Below, piece by piece: positions 8,976-17,760 of a DNA stretch of 64,000 bases; position 1 is the stretch's first letter, and each line of letters starts with the position of its first letter. Origin of the DNA: Streptomyces polyasparticus (lineage in GTDB: Bacteria > Actinomycetota > Actinomycetes > Streptomycetales > Streptomycetaceae); NCBI RefSeq assembly GCF_014493765.1, contig NZ_JACTVJ010000001.1:248001-312000 (forward strand), in the 5' to 3' direction. The notes under the pieces were generated by a model that worked only from the letters and a program-made list of their open reading frames with translations, searched no databases and had not been told where the DNA came from. Made by a program: the position numbers and the translations under genes.

Positions 8976-9344
8976 ATGGAGCGGATGAGCCAGCAGCCGC
9001 CCCCTGAGATCCACGAGATCCCTGAGTACGCCGAACGTGTGCTCGAGGTCGCCGAGCAGATCCCGCCGGGCCGGGTCATGACGTACGGCGATGTCGCCGA
9101 ATGGCTGGGCGAGGGCGGCCCCCGTCAGGTCGGCCGGGCGATGGCGCTCTATGGCGGCGCGGTCCCTTGGTGGCGTGTGGTGCGCTCGGACGGTGTGCTG
9201 CTGCCGGGGCACGAGCGGCGTGCGCTCGAGCAGTACCGGGTGGAAGCCACACCGCTGCGCACGGCCGGGGACGGCAGCCAACGGCTCGACATGCGACGGG
9301 CGCGCTGGGACGGCGCGCCTGCTGAGGGGCCCACTCACACATGA
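8976..9344 (+). CDS. Alkyltransferase-like (ATL) DNA repair protein, MGMT family
   Basis: Small (122 residues) MGMT-fold protein. It has the helix-turn-helix region IPPGRVMTYGDVAEWLG and the arginine-finger region GGPRQVGRAM. The active-site PCHR of true O6-alkylguanine methyltransferases is replaced by PWWR, so the alkyl-accepting cysteine is missing. Proteins of this ATL class bind O6-alkylguanine and channel it to nucleotide excision repair instead of reversing it directly. It sits just upstream of adnA among repair genes, as in mycobacteria. There are two possible starts, ATG 8976 and ATG 8985; the former follows a CCGTACGGCACC leader and may be leaderless. Confidence 0.9.
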   Translation: MERMSQQPPPEIHEIPEYAERVLEVAEQIPPGRVMTYGDVAEWLGEGGPRQVGRAMALYGGAVPWWRVVRSDGVLLPGHERRALEQYRVEATPLRTAGDGSQRLDMRRARWDGAPAEGPTHT

Positions 9345-9598
9345 CAGCTTCCGGTATGCGCCGGCCGCAGGGGCGATGGCGGGCCCGTCCGGGGGAAGCG
9401 GGGTCAGGATACGGCGTTCACGCAGGCCAGGGGCAGGAACCTCGGGAAGCGGAGAGACGCGCGGCCGCACTCGCGTAGCGTCGGGCGCGGCAGTCACCGC
9501 GTTGCCTCCGCACCCGGCAGCCCCGGCGCGATCCCCTGACCGCGACCGTCACAGCCACCGCTTTCCACTCCGTACACCCACCAGGACCGGCGATCCAC

Positions 9599-12500
9599 GT
9601 GAGTTCCTCCACTTCCGACCGGCGCACTCCGGACGCTTCCACGCGTCCGGGGACCCATGGTGCGTATCGCCTGGTGCGTACCCGGCCGCCGCGTGTGGAT
9701 CCCCCTCGTCTTGACGCAGCTCAGCGCGCGGTGGTTGACCATGAAGGCGGACCGCTTCTCGTTCTGGCCGGACCCGGCACCGGCAAGACCACCACGCTCG
9801 TCGAGGCCGTCACGCGGCGCATCGAGGAGGGCACGGACCCCGAGCGGATCCTCGTCCTCACCTTCAGCCGCAAGGCGGCCGTCGAACTCCGCGACCGGAT
9901 GGCGCTCAGGATCGGCGGCGTGCGGGCGCCGCAGGCCTCCACGTTCCACTCCTTCTGTTACGCGCTGGTCCGCGCCCATCAGGACGTCGACCTCTTCGTG
10001 AACCCGCTGCGCCTGCTCTCCGGACCCGAGCAGGACGTGATGGTCCGCGAACTGCTCGAAGGCGAGCTGGAACTGGCCGCCGAGGGCCGTGCCCTGATCC
10101 GCTGGCCCGAGGAGCTGCGCGCCTGTCTGACCACCCGCGGCTTCGCCGACGAGGTCCGCGCGGTCCTGGCCCGCAGCCGCGAACTCGGCCTCGGCCCGGA
10201 CGCCCTGGCCGACTTCGCCCGCCGGATCGGCCGCCCCGACTGGAACGCGGCGGCCGGCTTCCTCGCCGAGTACCTCGACGTCCTCGACGCGCAGGGCGTC
10301 CTCGACTACGCCGAACTCGTCCACCGCGCCGTGCTCCTCGCCCGCCGCCCGGACGTCGCCGCCCAGCTCGCGCTGCGCTACGACGCGGTCTTCGTCGACG
10401 AGTACCAGGACACCGACCCCTCCCAGGTGCGCCTGCTGCGGGCGCTCGCCGGCGACGGCCGCACCCTGGTGACCTTCGGCGACCCGGACCAGTCGATCTA
10501 CGCCTTCCGCGGCTCGGACGTGAACGGCATCCTCGACTTCCCGGACGCCTTCCCCCGTAAGGACGGACGCCCCGCGCCCGTCGAGGTGCTCACCACGTCC
10601 CGCCGCTCGGGCGCGGAGCTGCTCGCCGCGACCCGCCTGGTCACACGCCGCATGCCGTTGCCGCGCCTGCCGGTCGAGAAGGTCCGCCGCCACCGCGAGC
10701 TCTCGGCGCTGCGCGAGGGCGGCGGCGTCGAGGTCTACACGTATCCGACCCCCGGCACCGAACTCGACAACATCGCCGACCTGCTGCGCCGCGCGCACCT
10801 GGAGGACGGCGTCCCATGGTCGGAGATGGCGGTCCTGGTGCGCGCGGGCGCGCGCACCATCCCCGGCATCCGCCGCTCCCTGACGGCCGCCGGCGTCCCC
10901 CTGGAAATCGACGGCGACGACCTGGCCCTGCGCCACGAACCGGCCGTCGCCACCCTGCTGCTCGCGCTGCGGGCGGTGGCGGAGGGGGTGCTTTCGGTAC
11001 GGGGAGAGGGCGATGAAGCCGTACGGGAGGCGGGTGCTGAAGCCGTACGGGGAGAGCGTGATGAAGCCGTACGGGAAGAGCGCGTTGAAGCCGTACGGGA
11101 AGAGCGCGATGAGGCCGTACGGGAAGAGCGCGATGAAGCCGTACGGGAGGACGAAGCCGAAGCCGCGACCGGCGAGGCGTCCGCGCGCGACGAGGCGGAC
11201 GAGGCAGCCGCACGCGACGGCAGCGTCGCCCCCTCCTGGCTGTCCACCGAGACCGCGCTCACCCTCCTCAGCTCCCCCCTCGCCGGCATGGACCCCGCCG
11301 ACCTGCGCCGCCTCGGCCGCGCGTTGCGCGACGAGGAGCGGGCCGGTGGCAACCGCACGCCCCGGCCCTCCGACGAGCTCCTCGCCCGCGCACTCGCCGA
11401 GCCCGAACGGCTCGCCGCGCACGACCCCGCGTACGCGAAGGGCGCCCAGCGGCTCGGCGCGCTGCTCCTGAAGACCCGCGAACTGCTCGCCGGCGGCGGC
11501 ACCGCGGAGGACGCCCTGTGGGAACTGTGGGACGGCACCCCGTGGCCCCTGCGCCTGGAGCGCGCCTCCTACCGCGGCGGCGCCGCGGGCCGGAACGCGG
11601 ACCGCGATCTCGACGCGGTGTGCGCCCTGTTCGCGACCGCGGCCCGCGCCGAGGAGCGCACCGGCGGCCGCGGCGCGCTCAACTTCCTGGAGGAGGCCGA
11701 GGCCGAGGACATCGCCGCGGACACCCTCACCAAGCGGACCGTGCGCCCCGACGCCGTACGCCTGATGACCGCCCACCGATCCAAGGGCCTGGAGTGGCGG
11801 CTCGTCGTGGTCGCCGGCGTGCAGGAGGGCCTCTGGCCCGATCTGCGCCGCCGCGGCTCGCTGCTCGAAGCCGACCGCATCGGCCGCGACGGACTCGCCG
11901 AACCGCTCACGCCGGGCGCGCTGCTCGCCGAGGAGCGCCGCCTCTTCTACGTGGCCGCGACCCGTGCCAAGGAACGGCTCGTCGTCACCGCCGTGAAGGC
12001 ACCGGCCGAGGACGGCGACCAGCCCTCGCGCTTCCTCACCGAACTCGGCGTCGAGGCCAAGGACATAACGTCCCGCCCCCGCCGCCCCCTGTCCGTCGCC
12101 TCGCTCGTCGCCGAGCTGCGCGCCACCACCGTGGACCCGCGCGCCTCCGAGGAGCTGCGCGAGGCCGCCGCCGTACGGCTGGCCAAACTCGCCGCGCTCA
12201 GCGACGAGGACGGCCGCCCGCTCGTGCCCTCGGCGCACCCGTACCGCTGGTGGGGCATGTACGAGCCCACCCACAGCAAGGTCCCGCTGCGCGACCGCGA
12301 CCGCCCCGTCGCGCTCTCCGGCAGCGCGCTCGACCAGCTGGCCAACACCTGTTCGCTGCAGTGGTTCCTGGGTCGCGAGGTGAAGGCCGACGCCCCCGCG
12401 AGCGCCGCGCAGGGCTTCGGCAACGTGGTCCACGTCCTCGCCGACGAGGTCGCCTCGGGCCGTACGCCCGCCGACCTCGACGTCCTGATGGCCCGCCTGG

Positions 12501-13111
12501 ACTCCGTATGGGACTCGCTGTCCTTCGACGCGCCCTGGAAGTCCGCGCAGGAGAAGCAGAACGCGCGGGTGGCCCTGGAGCGCTTCCTGCGCTGGCACGT
12601 GGACTCCAACGCGACCCGTTCGCCCGTCGCGAGCGAGCACGGCTTCGACGTGACCCTGGAGACGGGCGACGTCGAGGTCCGTATCCGCGGCTCCATGGAC
12701 CGCGTGGAGACCGACGCGCAGGGCCGCGCCTATGTCGTGGACTTCAAGACCGGCAAGAACGCACCCACCGCCGCCGAGGTCGAGCGCCATCCGCAGCTCG
12801 CCGTCTATCAGCTGGCGGTCCGCGAGGGCGCGCTCGACGAGGTCTTCGACGGGGAGCGGCCGCAGCCGGGCGGCGCCGAGCTCGTCCATCTGCGCCAGCC
12901 CGCGCCGAAGAAGGACGGCGGCGAGGCCCTGCCCCGAGTCCAGGCGCAGGGCCCGCTCAACGAGGGCGAATGGGTCGGCGACCTGCTCGCGAACGCCGCG
13001 GGCAAGGTCCTCGACGAACGCTTCCGGCCCTCGTCGGGCCAGCACTGCACCCACTGCTCGTTCCAGGCCTCGTGCAGCGCCCGTCCGGAGGGGCGTCACA
13101 TCGTCGAGTGA
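9599..13111 (+). CDS. adnA: AdnA-like subunit of the AdnAB motor-nuclease
   Basis: Predicted subunit of the heterodimeric double-strand-break resection helicase-nuclease AdnAB, the actinobacterial counterpart of AddAB/RecBCD. The 1170 residues carry an N-terminal UvrD-type motor: Walker A GPGTGKTT at 58-65, motif II VFVDEYQDT, and the later motif MTAHRSKGLEW. The C-terminal RecB-like nuclease is seen as VVDFKTGK and QLAVYQLAV. Four cysteines that could hold an iron-sulfur cluster bracket the nuclease (NTCSLQWF before it, and CTHCSFQASC near the end), as in AddB-type nucleases. The GTG start at 9599 has only a weak upstream AGGA. An insertion of tandem 8-residue repeats interrupts the motor at about 472-519. 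Its partner adnB lies downstream after a lipoprotein gene. Confidence 0.92.
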   Translation: MSSSTSDRRTPDASTRPGTHGAYRLVRTRPPRVDPPRLDAAQRAVVDHEGGPLLVLAGPGTGKTTTLVEAVTRRIEEGTDPERILVLTFSRKAAVELRDRMALRIGGVRAPQASTFHSFCYALVRAHQDVDLFVNPLRLLSGPEQDVMVRELLEGELELAAEGRALIRWPEELRACLTTRGFADEVRAVLARSRELGLGPDALADFARRIGRPDWNAAAGFLAEYLDVLDAQGVLDYAELVHRAVLLARRPDVAAQLALRYDAVFVDEYQDTDPSQVRLLRALAGDGRTLVTFGDPDQSIYAFRGSDVNGILDFPDAFPRKDGRPAPVEVLTTSRRSGAELLAATRLVTRRMPLPRLPVEKVRRHRELSALREGGGVEVYTYPTPGTELDNIADLLRRAHLEDGVPWSEMAVLVRAGARTIPGIRRSLTAAGVPLEIDGDDLALRHEPAVATLLLALRAVAEGVLSVRGEGDEAVREAGAEAVRGERDEAVREERVEAVREERDEAVREERDEAVREDEAEAATGEASARDEADEAAARDGSVAPSWLSTETALTLLSSPLAGMDPADLRRLGRALRDEERAGGNRTPRPSDELLARALAEPERLAAHDPAYAKGAQRLGALLLKTRELLAGGGTAEDALWELWDGTPWPLRLERASYRGGAAGRNADRDLDAVCALFATAARAEERTGGRGALNFLEEAEAEDIAADTLTKRTVRPDAVRLMTAHRSKGLEWRLVVVAGVQEGLWPDLRRRGSLLEADRIGRDGLAEPLTPGALLAEERRLFYVAATRAKERLVVTAVKAPAEDGDQPSRFLTELGVEAKDITSRPRRPLSVASLVAELRATTVDPRASEELREAAAVRLAKLAALSDEDGRPLVPSAHPYRWWGMYEPTHSKVPLRDRDRPVALSGSALDQLANTCSLQWFLGREVKADAPASAAQGFGNVVHVLADEVASGRTPADLDVLMARLDSVWDSLSFDAPWKSAQEKQNARVALERFLRWHVDSNATRSPVASEHGFDVTLETGDVEVRIRGSMDRVETDAQGRAYVVDFKTGKNAPTAAEVERHPQLAVYQLAVREGALDEVFDGERPQPGGAELVHLRQPAPKKDGGEALPRVQAQGPLNEGEWVGDLLANAAGKVLDERFRPSSGQHCTHCSFQASCSARPEGRHIVE
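11012..11155 (+). repeat. 24-bp tandem repeat (six units) inside adnA
   Basis: Six consecutive 24-bp units, typified by GATGAAGCCGTACGGG plus AAGAGCGC, encode DEAVREER-like octapeptides. Unit starts are 11012, 11036, 11060, 11084, 11108 and 11132. The highly charged repeat is probably a helical surface insertion between motor motifs. It reads open on other strands too, which creates spurious ORFs there. Confidence 0.95.
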
Positions 13112-13188
13112 GCGTGTGGGCCCTTTGCGTCCCCTTTCTCCCGTTAGGGTCCGGGTGTCTTCGATCACATAACGGGAGGAATGACGCA

Positions 13189-13875
13189 ATGCGCCTGTAC
13201 GGGAAGTCGCTCGCCGCGGTCGGCATCGTGGGCCTCGCCCTGACCGGATGTTCGAGCGGCGGCGGTGAGCAGAGCTTCGACGGCAAGAGCGCCGGCACCA
13301 TCGCGGACGAGGCGACCGCGGCCATGAAGTCCGCGAAGTCCTTCCGCCTCGTCACCGACGGCGAGCAGCGCGGCCAGCGCACCAAGGTGGAGATGGATGT
13401 CGCCGCGAGCGGCACCTGCCGCACGAAGATGGACCTCCCGATGGTGGGAGTGGTCGAGTCGGTCACCGTCGACGGGGCCTCGTACTCCAAGGGCGGGCCC
13501 GACTTCATGAAGATGGCGCTCGGCGGCGAGGCGGCGGCGAAGGCCGCGCAGGGCCGCTGGGTGAAGTCCCCCGACAAGGCGGCCGACACCACCTGCCGTA
13601 TCGAGTCGCTGTTCACGCCGGACGGGCTCAAGGGAGCCACGCGCGGCGCGGACTCCACGGTCGACGGCCGCCGCACGGCCACGCTGACGAAGTCCGAGCA
13701 GAACAACAAGGTGACGGTGCACGTGGCGGCCGAGGGCAAGCCCTACGTGCTGCGCATCGAGACGGACGGGCCCGCGAAGAACACGGCCACGTTCTCCTCC
13801 TTCGACGAGCCCATCGTGGTCAAGGCGCCGCCGGCGTCGGAGGTCGTGCAGGGCAAGAAGATGGGCAGCAGCTGA
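13189..13875 (+). CDS. Secreted lipoprotein, LppX/LprAFG-like
   Basis: A 228-residue lipoprotein with a short basic start, a hydrophobic stretch and the lipobox LALTGC (lipidated Cys21), followed by a Ser/Gly-rich spacer. The mature part (SAGTIADEATAAMKSAKSF, and a segment on susceptibility to charged residues and two internal cysteines) resembles actinobacterial LppX/LprG-type lipoproteins that bind lipids in a half-barrel fold; this is a family-level guess. The start at 13189 follows GGGAGGA. It lies between adnA and adnB but has its own terminator and probably its own promoter, so it is likely independent of the repair genes. Confidence 0.8.
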   Translation: MRLYGKSLAAVGIVGLALTGCSSGGGEQSFDGKSAGTIADEATAAMKSAKSFRLVTDGEQRGQRTKVEMDVAASGTCRTKMDLPMVGVVESVTVDGASYSKGGPDFMKMALGGEAAAKAAQGRWVKSPDKAADTTCRIESLFTPDGLKGATRGADSTVDGRRTATLTKSEQNNKVTVHVAAEGKPYVLRIETDGPAKNTATFSSFDEPIVVKAPPASEVVQGKKMGSS

Positions 13876-13887
13876 CCCGCGTCGAAC

Positions 13888-13911
13888 GGGGGTGGGTTCA
13901 CGCCCACCCCG
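13888..13911 (+). terminator. Hairpin terminator after the lipoprotein gene
   Basis: A GC-rich stem (CGGGGGTGGG and CCCACCCCG around a 6-base loop) starts 12 bases after the stop codon and ends before the adnB promoter. There is no clear T run. Confidence 0.6.
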
Positions 13912-13945
13912 TCCGACGGCACCCCCGGATGTCAGAGCGCCCCAG

Positions 13946-13951
13946 TAGCCT
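13946..13951 (+). promoter_or_regulatory. -10 element of a leaderless adnB promoter
   Basis: TAGCCT ends six bases before the GTG start codon of adnB and no ribosome binding site is present. This is the standard geometry of leaderless Streptomyces transcripts. Confidence 0.7.
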
Positions 13952-13957
13952 CGGAGC

Positions 13958-16900
13958 GTGCCCGCAAGACTCACTCACCCCGATCAGCTCAAGGAGCTGC
14001 TCGGCATCCCCTTCACCCCGGAGCAGACGGCCTGCATCACGGCCCCGCCTGCCCCGCAGGTGATCGTGGCCGGAGCCGGGTCGGGGAAGACCACGGTGAT
14101 GGCGGCACGCGTGGTGTGGCTGGTGGGCACGGGCCAGGTCGCCCCGGAGCAGGTGCTCGGCCTGACGTTCACCAACAAGGCGGCCGGTGAGCTCGCCGAG
14201 CGCGTCCGGGCCGCCCTGATCAAGGCGGGCATCACCGACCCGGAGACCCTCGACCCGGACGACCCCCCGGGCGAGCCCGTGATCTCCACGTACCACGCCT
14301 TCGCGGGCCGCCTCCTGACCGACCACGGTCTGCGCATCGGCATCGAGCCGACCGTGCGCCTGCTCGCCGACGCCACCCGCTTCCAGCTCGCCGCCCGCAC
14401 CCTCCGCGAGGCCCCGGGCCCCTATCCGAACCTCACCCGCTCCTTCGCGGACCTCGTCAGCGATCTGCTCGCGCTCGACTCCGAGCTCGCCGAGCACCTC
14501 GTACAGCCGGGTGCTCTGCGCGCGTACGACCGGGAGCTCCTCCGGGAGTTGGAGGGCGCCAAGCTCAGCAACGCCGAGCTGCGCAAGGTCCCCGAAGCCG
14601 CGGCCGCCCGCCTCGAACTGGCCGAGCTCGTCGGGCGCTATCGCGAGGCCAAGCGCGCCAAGGACGTCCTCGACTTCGGCGACCAGATCGCGCTCTCCGC
14701 CACCCTCGCCGACACCCGGCCCGAGGTCGGGGCGATCCTGCGCGACGAGTTCCGGGTGGTTCTGCTCGACGAGTACCAGGACACCTCTGTTGCCCAGCGC
14801 ATCCTGCTCTCCGGCCTGTTCGGCGCGGGCACCGGCCATCCCGTGACCGCGGTGGGCGACCCCTGCCAGGCGATCTACGGCTGGCGCGGCGCCTCGGTCG
14901 CCAACCTCGACGACTTCCCCGAGCACTTCGCGTACGCCGACGGCCGCCCCGCCGCGCGCTTCTCGCTCTCCGAGAACCGCCGCAGCGGCGGCCGCCTCCT
15001 CGACCTCGCCAACACGCTCGCCGAGCCGCTGCGCGAGCTGCACGCCGGTGTCGAGGCGCTGCGCCCCGCCCCCGGCGCCGAACGCGACGGCGTCGTACGG
15101 ATCGCGCTGACGCAGACGCACGCGCAGGAGATCGACTGGCTAGCGGACTCGGTCGCGCACCTCGTCCGTACGGGCAAGGAGCCCAAGGACATCGCCGTGC
15201 TCTGCCGCACCGCGGGGGACTTCGCCGAGATCCAGGGAGCGCTGGTCGCCCGGGACATCCCGGTCGAGGTGGTCGGCCTGTCCGGACTGCTCCACCTGCC
15301 CGAGGTCGCCGACCTCGTCGCCGTGTGCGAGGTGCTGCAGGACCCGGGCGCCAACGCCTCGCTCGTCCGGCTGCTCACCGGGCCCCGCTGGCGGATCGGA
15401 CCGCGCGACCTCGCGCTGCTCGGACGGCGGGCGCGCATGCTCGTCCACCACGCGCAGGATCCAGACGACGACGATGCGGACGCCCGGCTCGCCGCCGCCG
15501 TCGAGGGCATCGACCCGGCCGAGGTGATCTCGCTCGCGGACGCGCTCGACACCTTCCTGGAGCCCGCGGACTCCGCCGACACCGATCTGCCGTTCTCGCC
15601 GGACGCGCGCGTCCGCTTCGCGCGCCTGGCCACCGAGCTGCGCGAACTGCGCCGCTCGCTCGCCGACCCCCTGATGGACGTCCTGCACCGCGTCCTCGCC
15701 GTCACCGGCCTCGACGTGGAACTCTCCGCGTCCCCGCACGCGCTCGCCGCCCGCCGCCGCGAGACGCTCTCCAACTTCCTCGACATAGCGGCCTCGTTCG
15801 CCGCCAACGACCCCTCCGCCTCGCTCCTCGCCTTCCTCGCCTTCCTGCGTACGGCCGCGCAGTACGAGAAGGGTCTGGACAACGCGCTGCCGGGCGGCGA
15901 GAACACGGTGAAGGTCCTCACGGCCCACAAGTCCAAGGGCCTCGAGTGGGACGTGGTCGTGGTCCCCGGCCTGGTCACCGGCACCTTCCCCAGCGGCCAG
16001 GGCCGTGAGAAGTGGACCGCCCAGGCCAAGGTCCTGCCGCACGCCCTGCGCGGTGACGCGGTCACGCTGCCCGAGGTCGGCGACTGGGACAGCCGGGGCC
16101 TCAAGGCGTTCCAGGAAGACATGAAGGACCACCAGCGCACCGAGGAACTGCGCCTGGGATACGTCACGTTCACGCGCCCCCGCTCCCTCCTGCTCGGCTC
16201 CGGCCACTGGTGGGGCCCGACCCAGAAGAAGAAGCGCGGCCCGTCCGACTTCCTCCAGGCCCTGTACGAGCACTGCGCGGCCGGTCACGGCGAGATCGAG
16301 GTGTGGGCGGACGAGCCCGCGGACGACGCCGAGAACCCGGCCCTCGCGGAGGCCTCCGCCGAACACGCCTGGCCGCTCCCGCTCGACGACGAGTCCCTCG
16401 CACGCCGCCGTGCCGCGGCGGCCACGGTCCTCGCCCACCTCGACGCGCTCCGCAACGCCCAGCCGTCCCACGGCCACGACGACCCCCACCCGTCCGCTTC
16501 CGTGGCCGCCGTCCCCAGCGACGAGGCCCACGAGGACGCGTACGACCCGGAGTGGCCACCGGAGCCGGAGGACGCGGAGGAGCTGTACGAGGAGCTGTAC
16601 GCGGAGGACGAGGAGGTGTTCGGGGCGGACGAGGAGCCGGCCGACTGGGACAGCCTGCCGCACCAGCGCCCGGACGCTGCGCCCTCGCGCACGCAGGACG
16701 CCCATCCTGCGGACCGGGCTGCCGGCGATACCCGCCCCGCGGACAGGGCCCGAGGCGTCGGGGAGCAGGCCCGCGAGCCGCGTCCCGCGGACCGCACGCA
16801 CGACGTCCGCCCCATCCCCGTCCCCACCTACGTCCGCCCCACCCCCGTTCCCCGCGCCCGCACCCCCCGCACCCCCGAGGACCTGCGCACCGTCGCCTCC

Positions 16901-17566
16901 TGGGACCGCGACCTCGAAGCGCTCGCCACCGAGCTGCAGCGCTCGCGCCGCGCCTCGCACGACGTGCCGCTGCCCGCCTCGCTCAGCGCCTCGCAGGTGC
17001 TGCGCCTGTCCACCGACCCCGACGGCCTCGCCCGTGAGCTGGCCCGCCCGATGCCGCGCCCGCCGGCGCCCTCGGCCCGGCGCGGCACGCGGTTCCACGC
17101 CTGGGTCGAGTCCCGCTTCGAGGCGCTCGAACTCCCGCTCCTCGACCCGGACGAACTGCCCGGAGGCGACGCCGAGATCGCCGACGAGCACGACCTCGCG
17201 ACCCTCAAGGACGCCTTCGAGCGCACGGCATACGCCCACCGCACCCCGTACGCGATCGAGGCGCCCTTCCAGCTGGCGATCGCGGGCCGGGTGATCCGCG
17301 GCCGCATCGACGCGGTCTACCGCACGCGGACCACCGAGGGCACCACGTACGAGATCGTCGACTGGAAGACGGGCCACGGCGGCACGGCCGACCCGCTCCA
17401 GCTGGCGATCTACCGCCTGGCCTGGGCGGAACAGCAGGACGTCCCCCTGGACAAGGTGACCGCGTCCTTCGTCTTCGTCCGCACGGGCAAGATCACCACC
17501 CCGGAACACCTGCCCACCCGCGAGCACCTGGAACGGTTGCTCACATTCAGCCCCTGCGGCGATTGA
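13958..17566 (+). CDS. adnB: AdnB-like subunit of the AdnAB motor-nuclease
   Basis: Second motor-nuclease subunit for double-strand-break end resection, predicted to act with AdnA. The 1202 residues have Walker A GAGSGKTT at 39-46 followed by VMAARVVWLV, a segment very like mycobacterial AdnB. Motif II is LLDEYQDT, and the late motor motifs include LTAHKSKGLEWD. The C-terminal RecB-family nuclease shows RGTRFHAWVESRF, VDWKTG and QLAIYRLAW. No iron-sulfur cysteine set is seen. Between motor and nuclease lies a long acidic then Pro/Arg/Asp-rich linker (about 860-965). Translation starts at GTG 13958, probably leaderless. The last residues, SPCGD, and the stop codon lie inside a dispersed repeat element. 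Confidence 0.93.
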   Translation: MPARLTHPDQLKELLGIPFTPEQTACITAPPAPQVIVAGAGSGKTTVMAARVVWLVGTGQVAPEQVLGLTFTNKAAGELAERVRAALIKAGITDPETLDPDDPPGEPVISTYHAFAGRLLTDHGLRIGIEPTVRLLADATRFQLAARTLREAPGPYPNLTRSFADLVSDLLALDSELAEHLVQPGALRAYDRELLRELEGAKLSNAELRKVPEAAAARLELAELVGRYREAKRAKDVLDFGDQIALSATLADTRPEVGAILRDEFRVVLLDEYQDTSVAQRILLSGLFGAGTGHPVTAVGDPCQAIYGWRGASVANLDDFPEHFAYADGRPAARFSLSENRRSGGRLLDLANTLAEPLRELHAGVEALRPAPGAERDGVVRIALTQTHAQEIDWLADSVAHLVRTGKEPKDIAVLCRTAGDFAEIQGALVARDIPVEVVGLSGLLHLPEVADLVAVCEVLQDPGANASLVRLLTGPRWRIGPRDLALLGRRARMLVHHAQDPDDDDADARLAAAVEGIDPAEVISLADALDTFLEPADSADTDLPFSPDARVRFARLATELRELRRSLADPLMDVLHRVLAVTGLDVELSASPHALAARRRETLSNFLDIAASFAANDPSASLLAFLAFLRTAAQYEKGLDNALPGGENTVKVLTAHKSKGLEWDVVVVPGLVTGTFPSGQGREKWTAQAKVLPHALRGDAVTLPEVGDWDSRGLKAFQEDMKDHQRTEELRLGYVTFTRPRSLLLGSGHWWGPTQKKKRGPSDFLQALYEHCAAGHGEIEVWADEPADDAENPALAEASAEHAWPLPLDDESLARRRAAAATVLAHLDALRNAQPSHGHDDPHPSASVAAVPSDEAHEDAYDPEWPPEPEDAEELYEELYAEDEEVFGADEEPADWDSLPHQRPDAAPSRTQDAHPADRAAGDTRPADRARGVGEQAREPRPADRTHDVRPIPVPTYVRPTPVPRARTPRTPEDLRTVASWDRDLEALATELQRSRRASHDVPLPASLSASQVLRLSTDPDGLARELARPMPRPPAPSARRGTRFHAWVESRFEALELPLLDPDELPGGDAEIADEHDLATLKDAFERTAYAHRTPYAIEAPFQLAIAGRVIRGRIDAVYRTRTTEGTTYEIVDWKTGHGGTADPLQLAIYRLAWAEQQDVPLDKVTASFVFVRTGKITTPEHLPTREHLERLLTFSPCGD

Positions 17567-17652
17567 GCAGATCCGCACGAAGTGCGGATGCGGGGTCCGG
17601 GGCGGAGCCCCGGTTGCGGGAAGGGGCGGGGAGAAAAGCCCGCCGCAGGCGC
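17547..17652 (+). repeat. Dispersed hairpin repeat element, copy A
   Basis: This element starts at TCAGCCCCTGCGGCG inside the final codons of adnB. It contains three potential stems: ATCCGCAC/GTGCGGAT (17571-17589), CCGGGGC/GCCCCGG (17597-17613) and GGCGGG/CCCGCC (17625-17644). Related copies are at 54986-55095 and 56711-56774. The three stems after a gene end suggest a terminator or mRNA-stabilising role. Such short repeats are familiar in Streptomyces intergenic DNA. Confidence 0.85.
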
Positions 17653-17748
17653 AACCGCCCCGCACCCGGCGACGAGACCGCAACAAACCGCAGCGCACCC
17701 GAGACGGCCACCCCACCCGCCCCACCAGGGCACACACAAACCCTCCGT

Positions 17749-17754
17749 TAGGCT
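17749..17754 (+). promoter_or_regulatory. -10 element of a leaderless promoter (M20 peptidase)
   Basis: TAGGCT lies six bases before the ATG at 17761, with no ribosome binding site between, indicating a leaderless transcript. Confidence 0.7.
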
Positions 17755-17760
17755 CGACGC

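Noticed and set aside
9345-9598. Additional gene or RNA in the gap before adnA
   Set aside because: 254 bases of GC-rich sequence with no open frame showing plausible start signals, no stem with terminator features and no recognisable promoter.
10990-11160. CRISPR array
   Set aside because: The regular units are contiguous 24-bp coding repeats without unique spacers, and no cas genes exist in the window.
9494-13189. Long leftward open frame opposite adnA
   Set aside because: Antisense shadow; its PYGF-rich repeats are just the reverse reading of the adnA 24-bp repeat.
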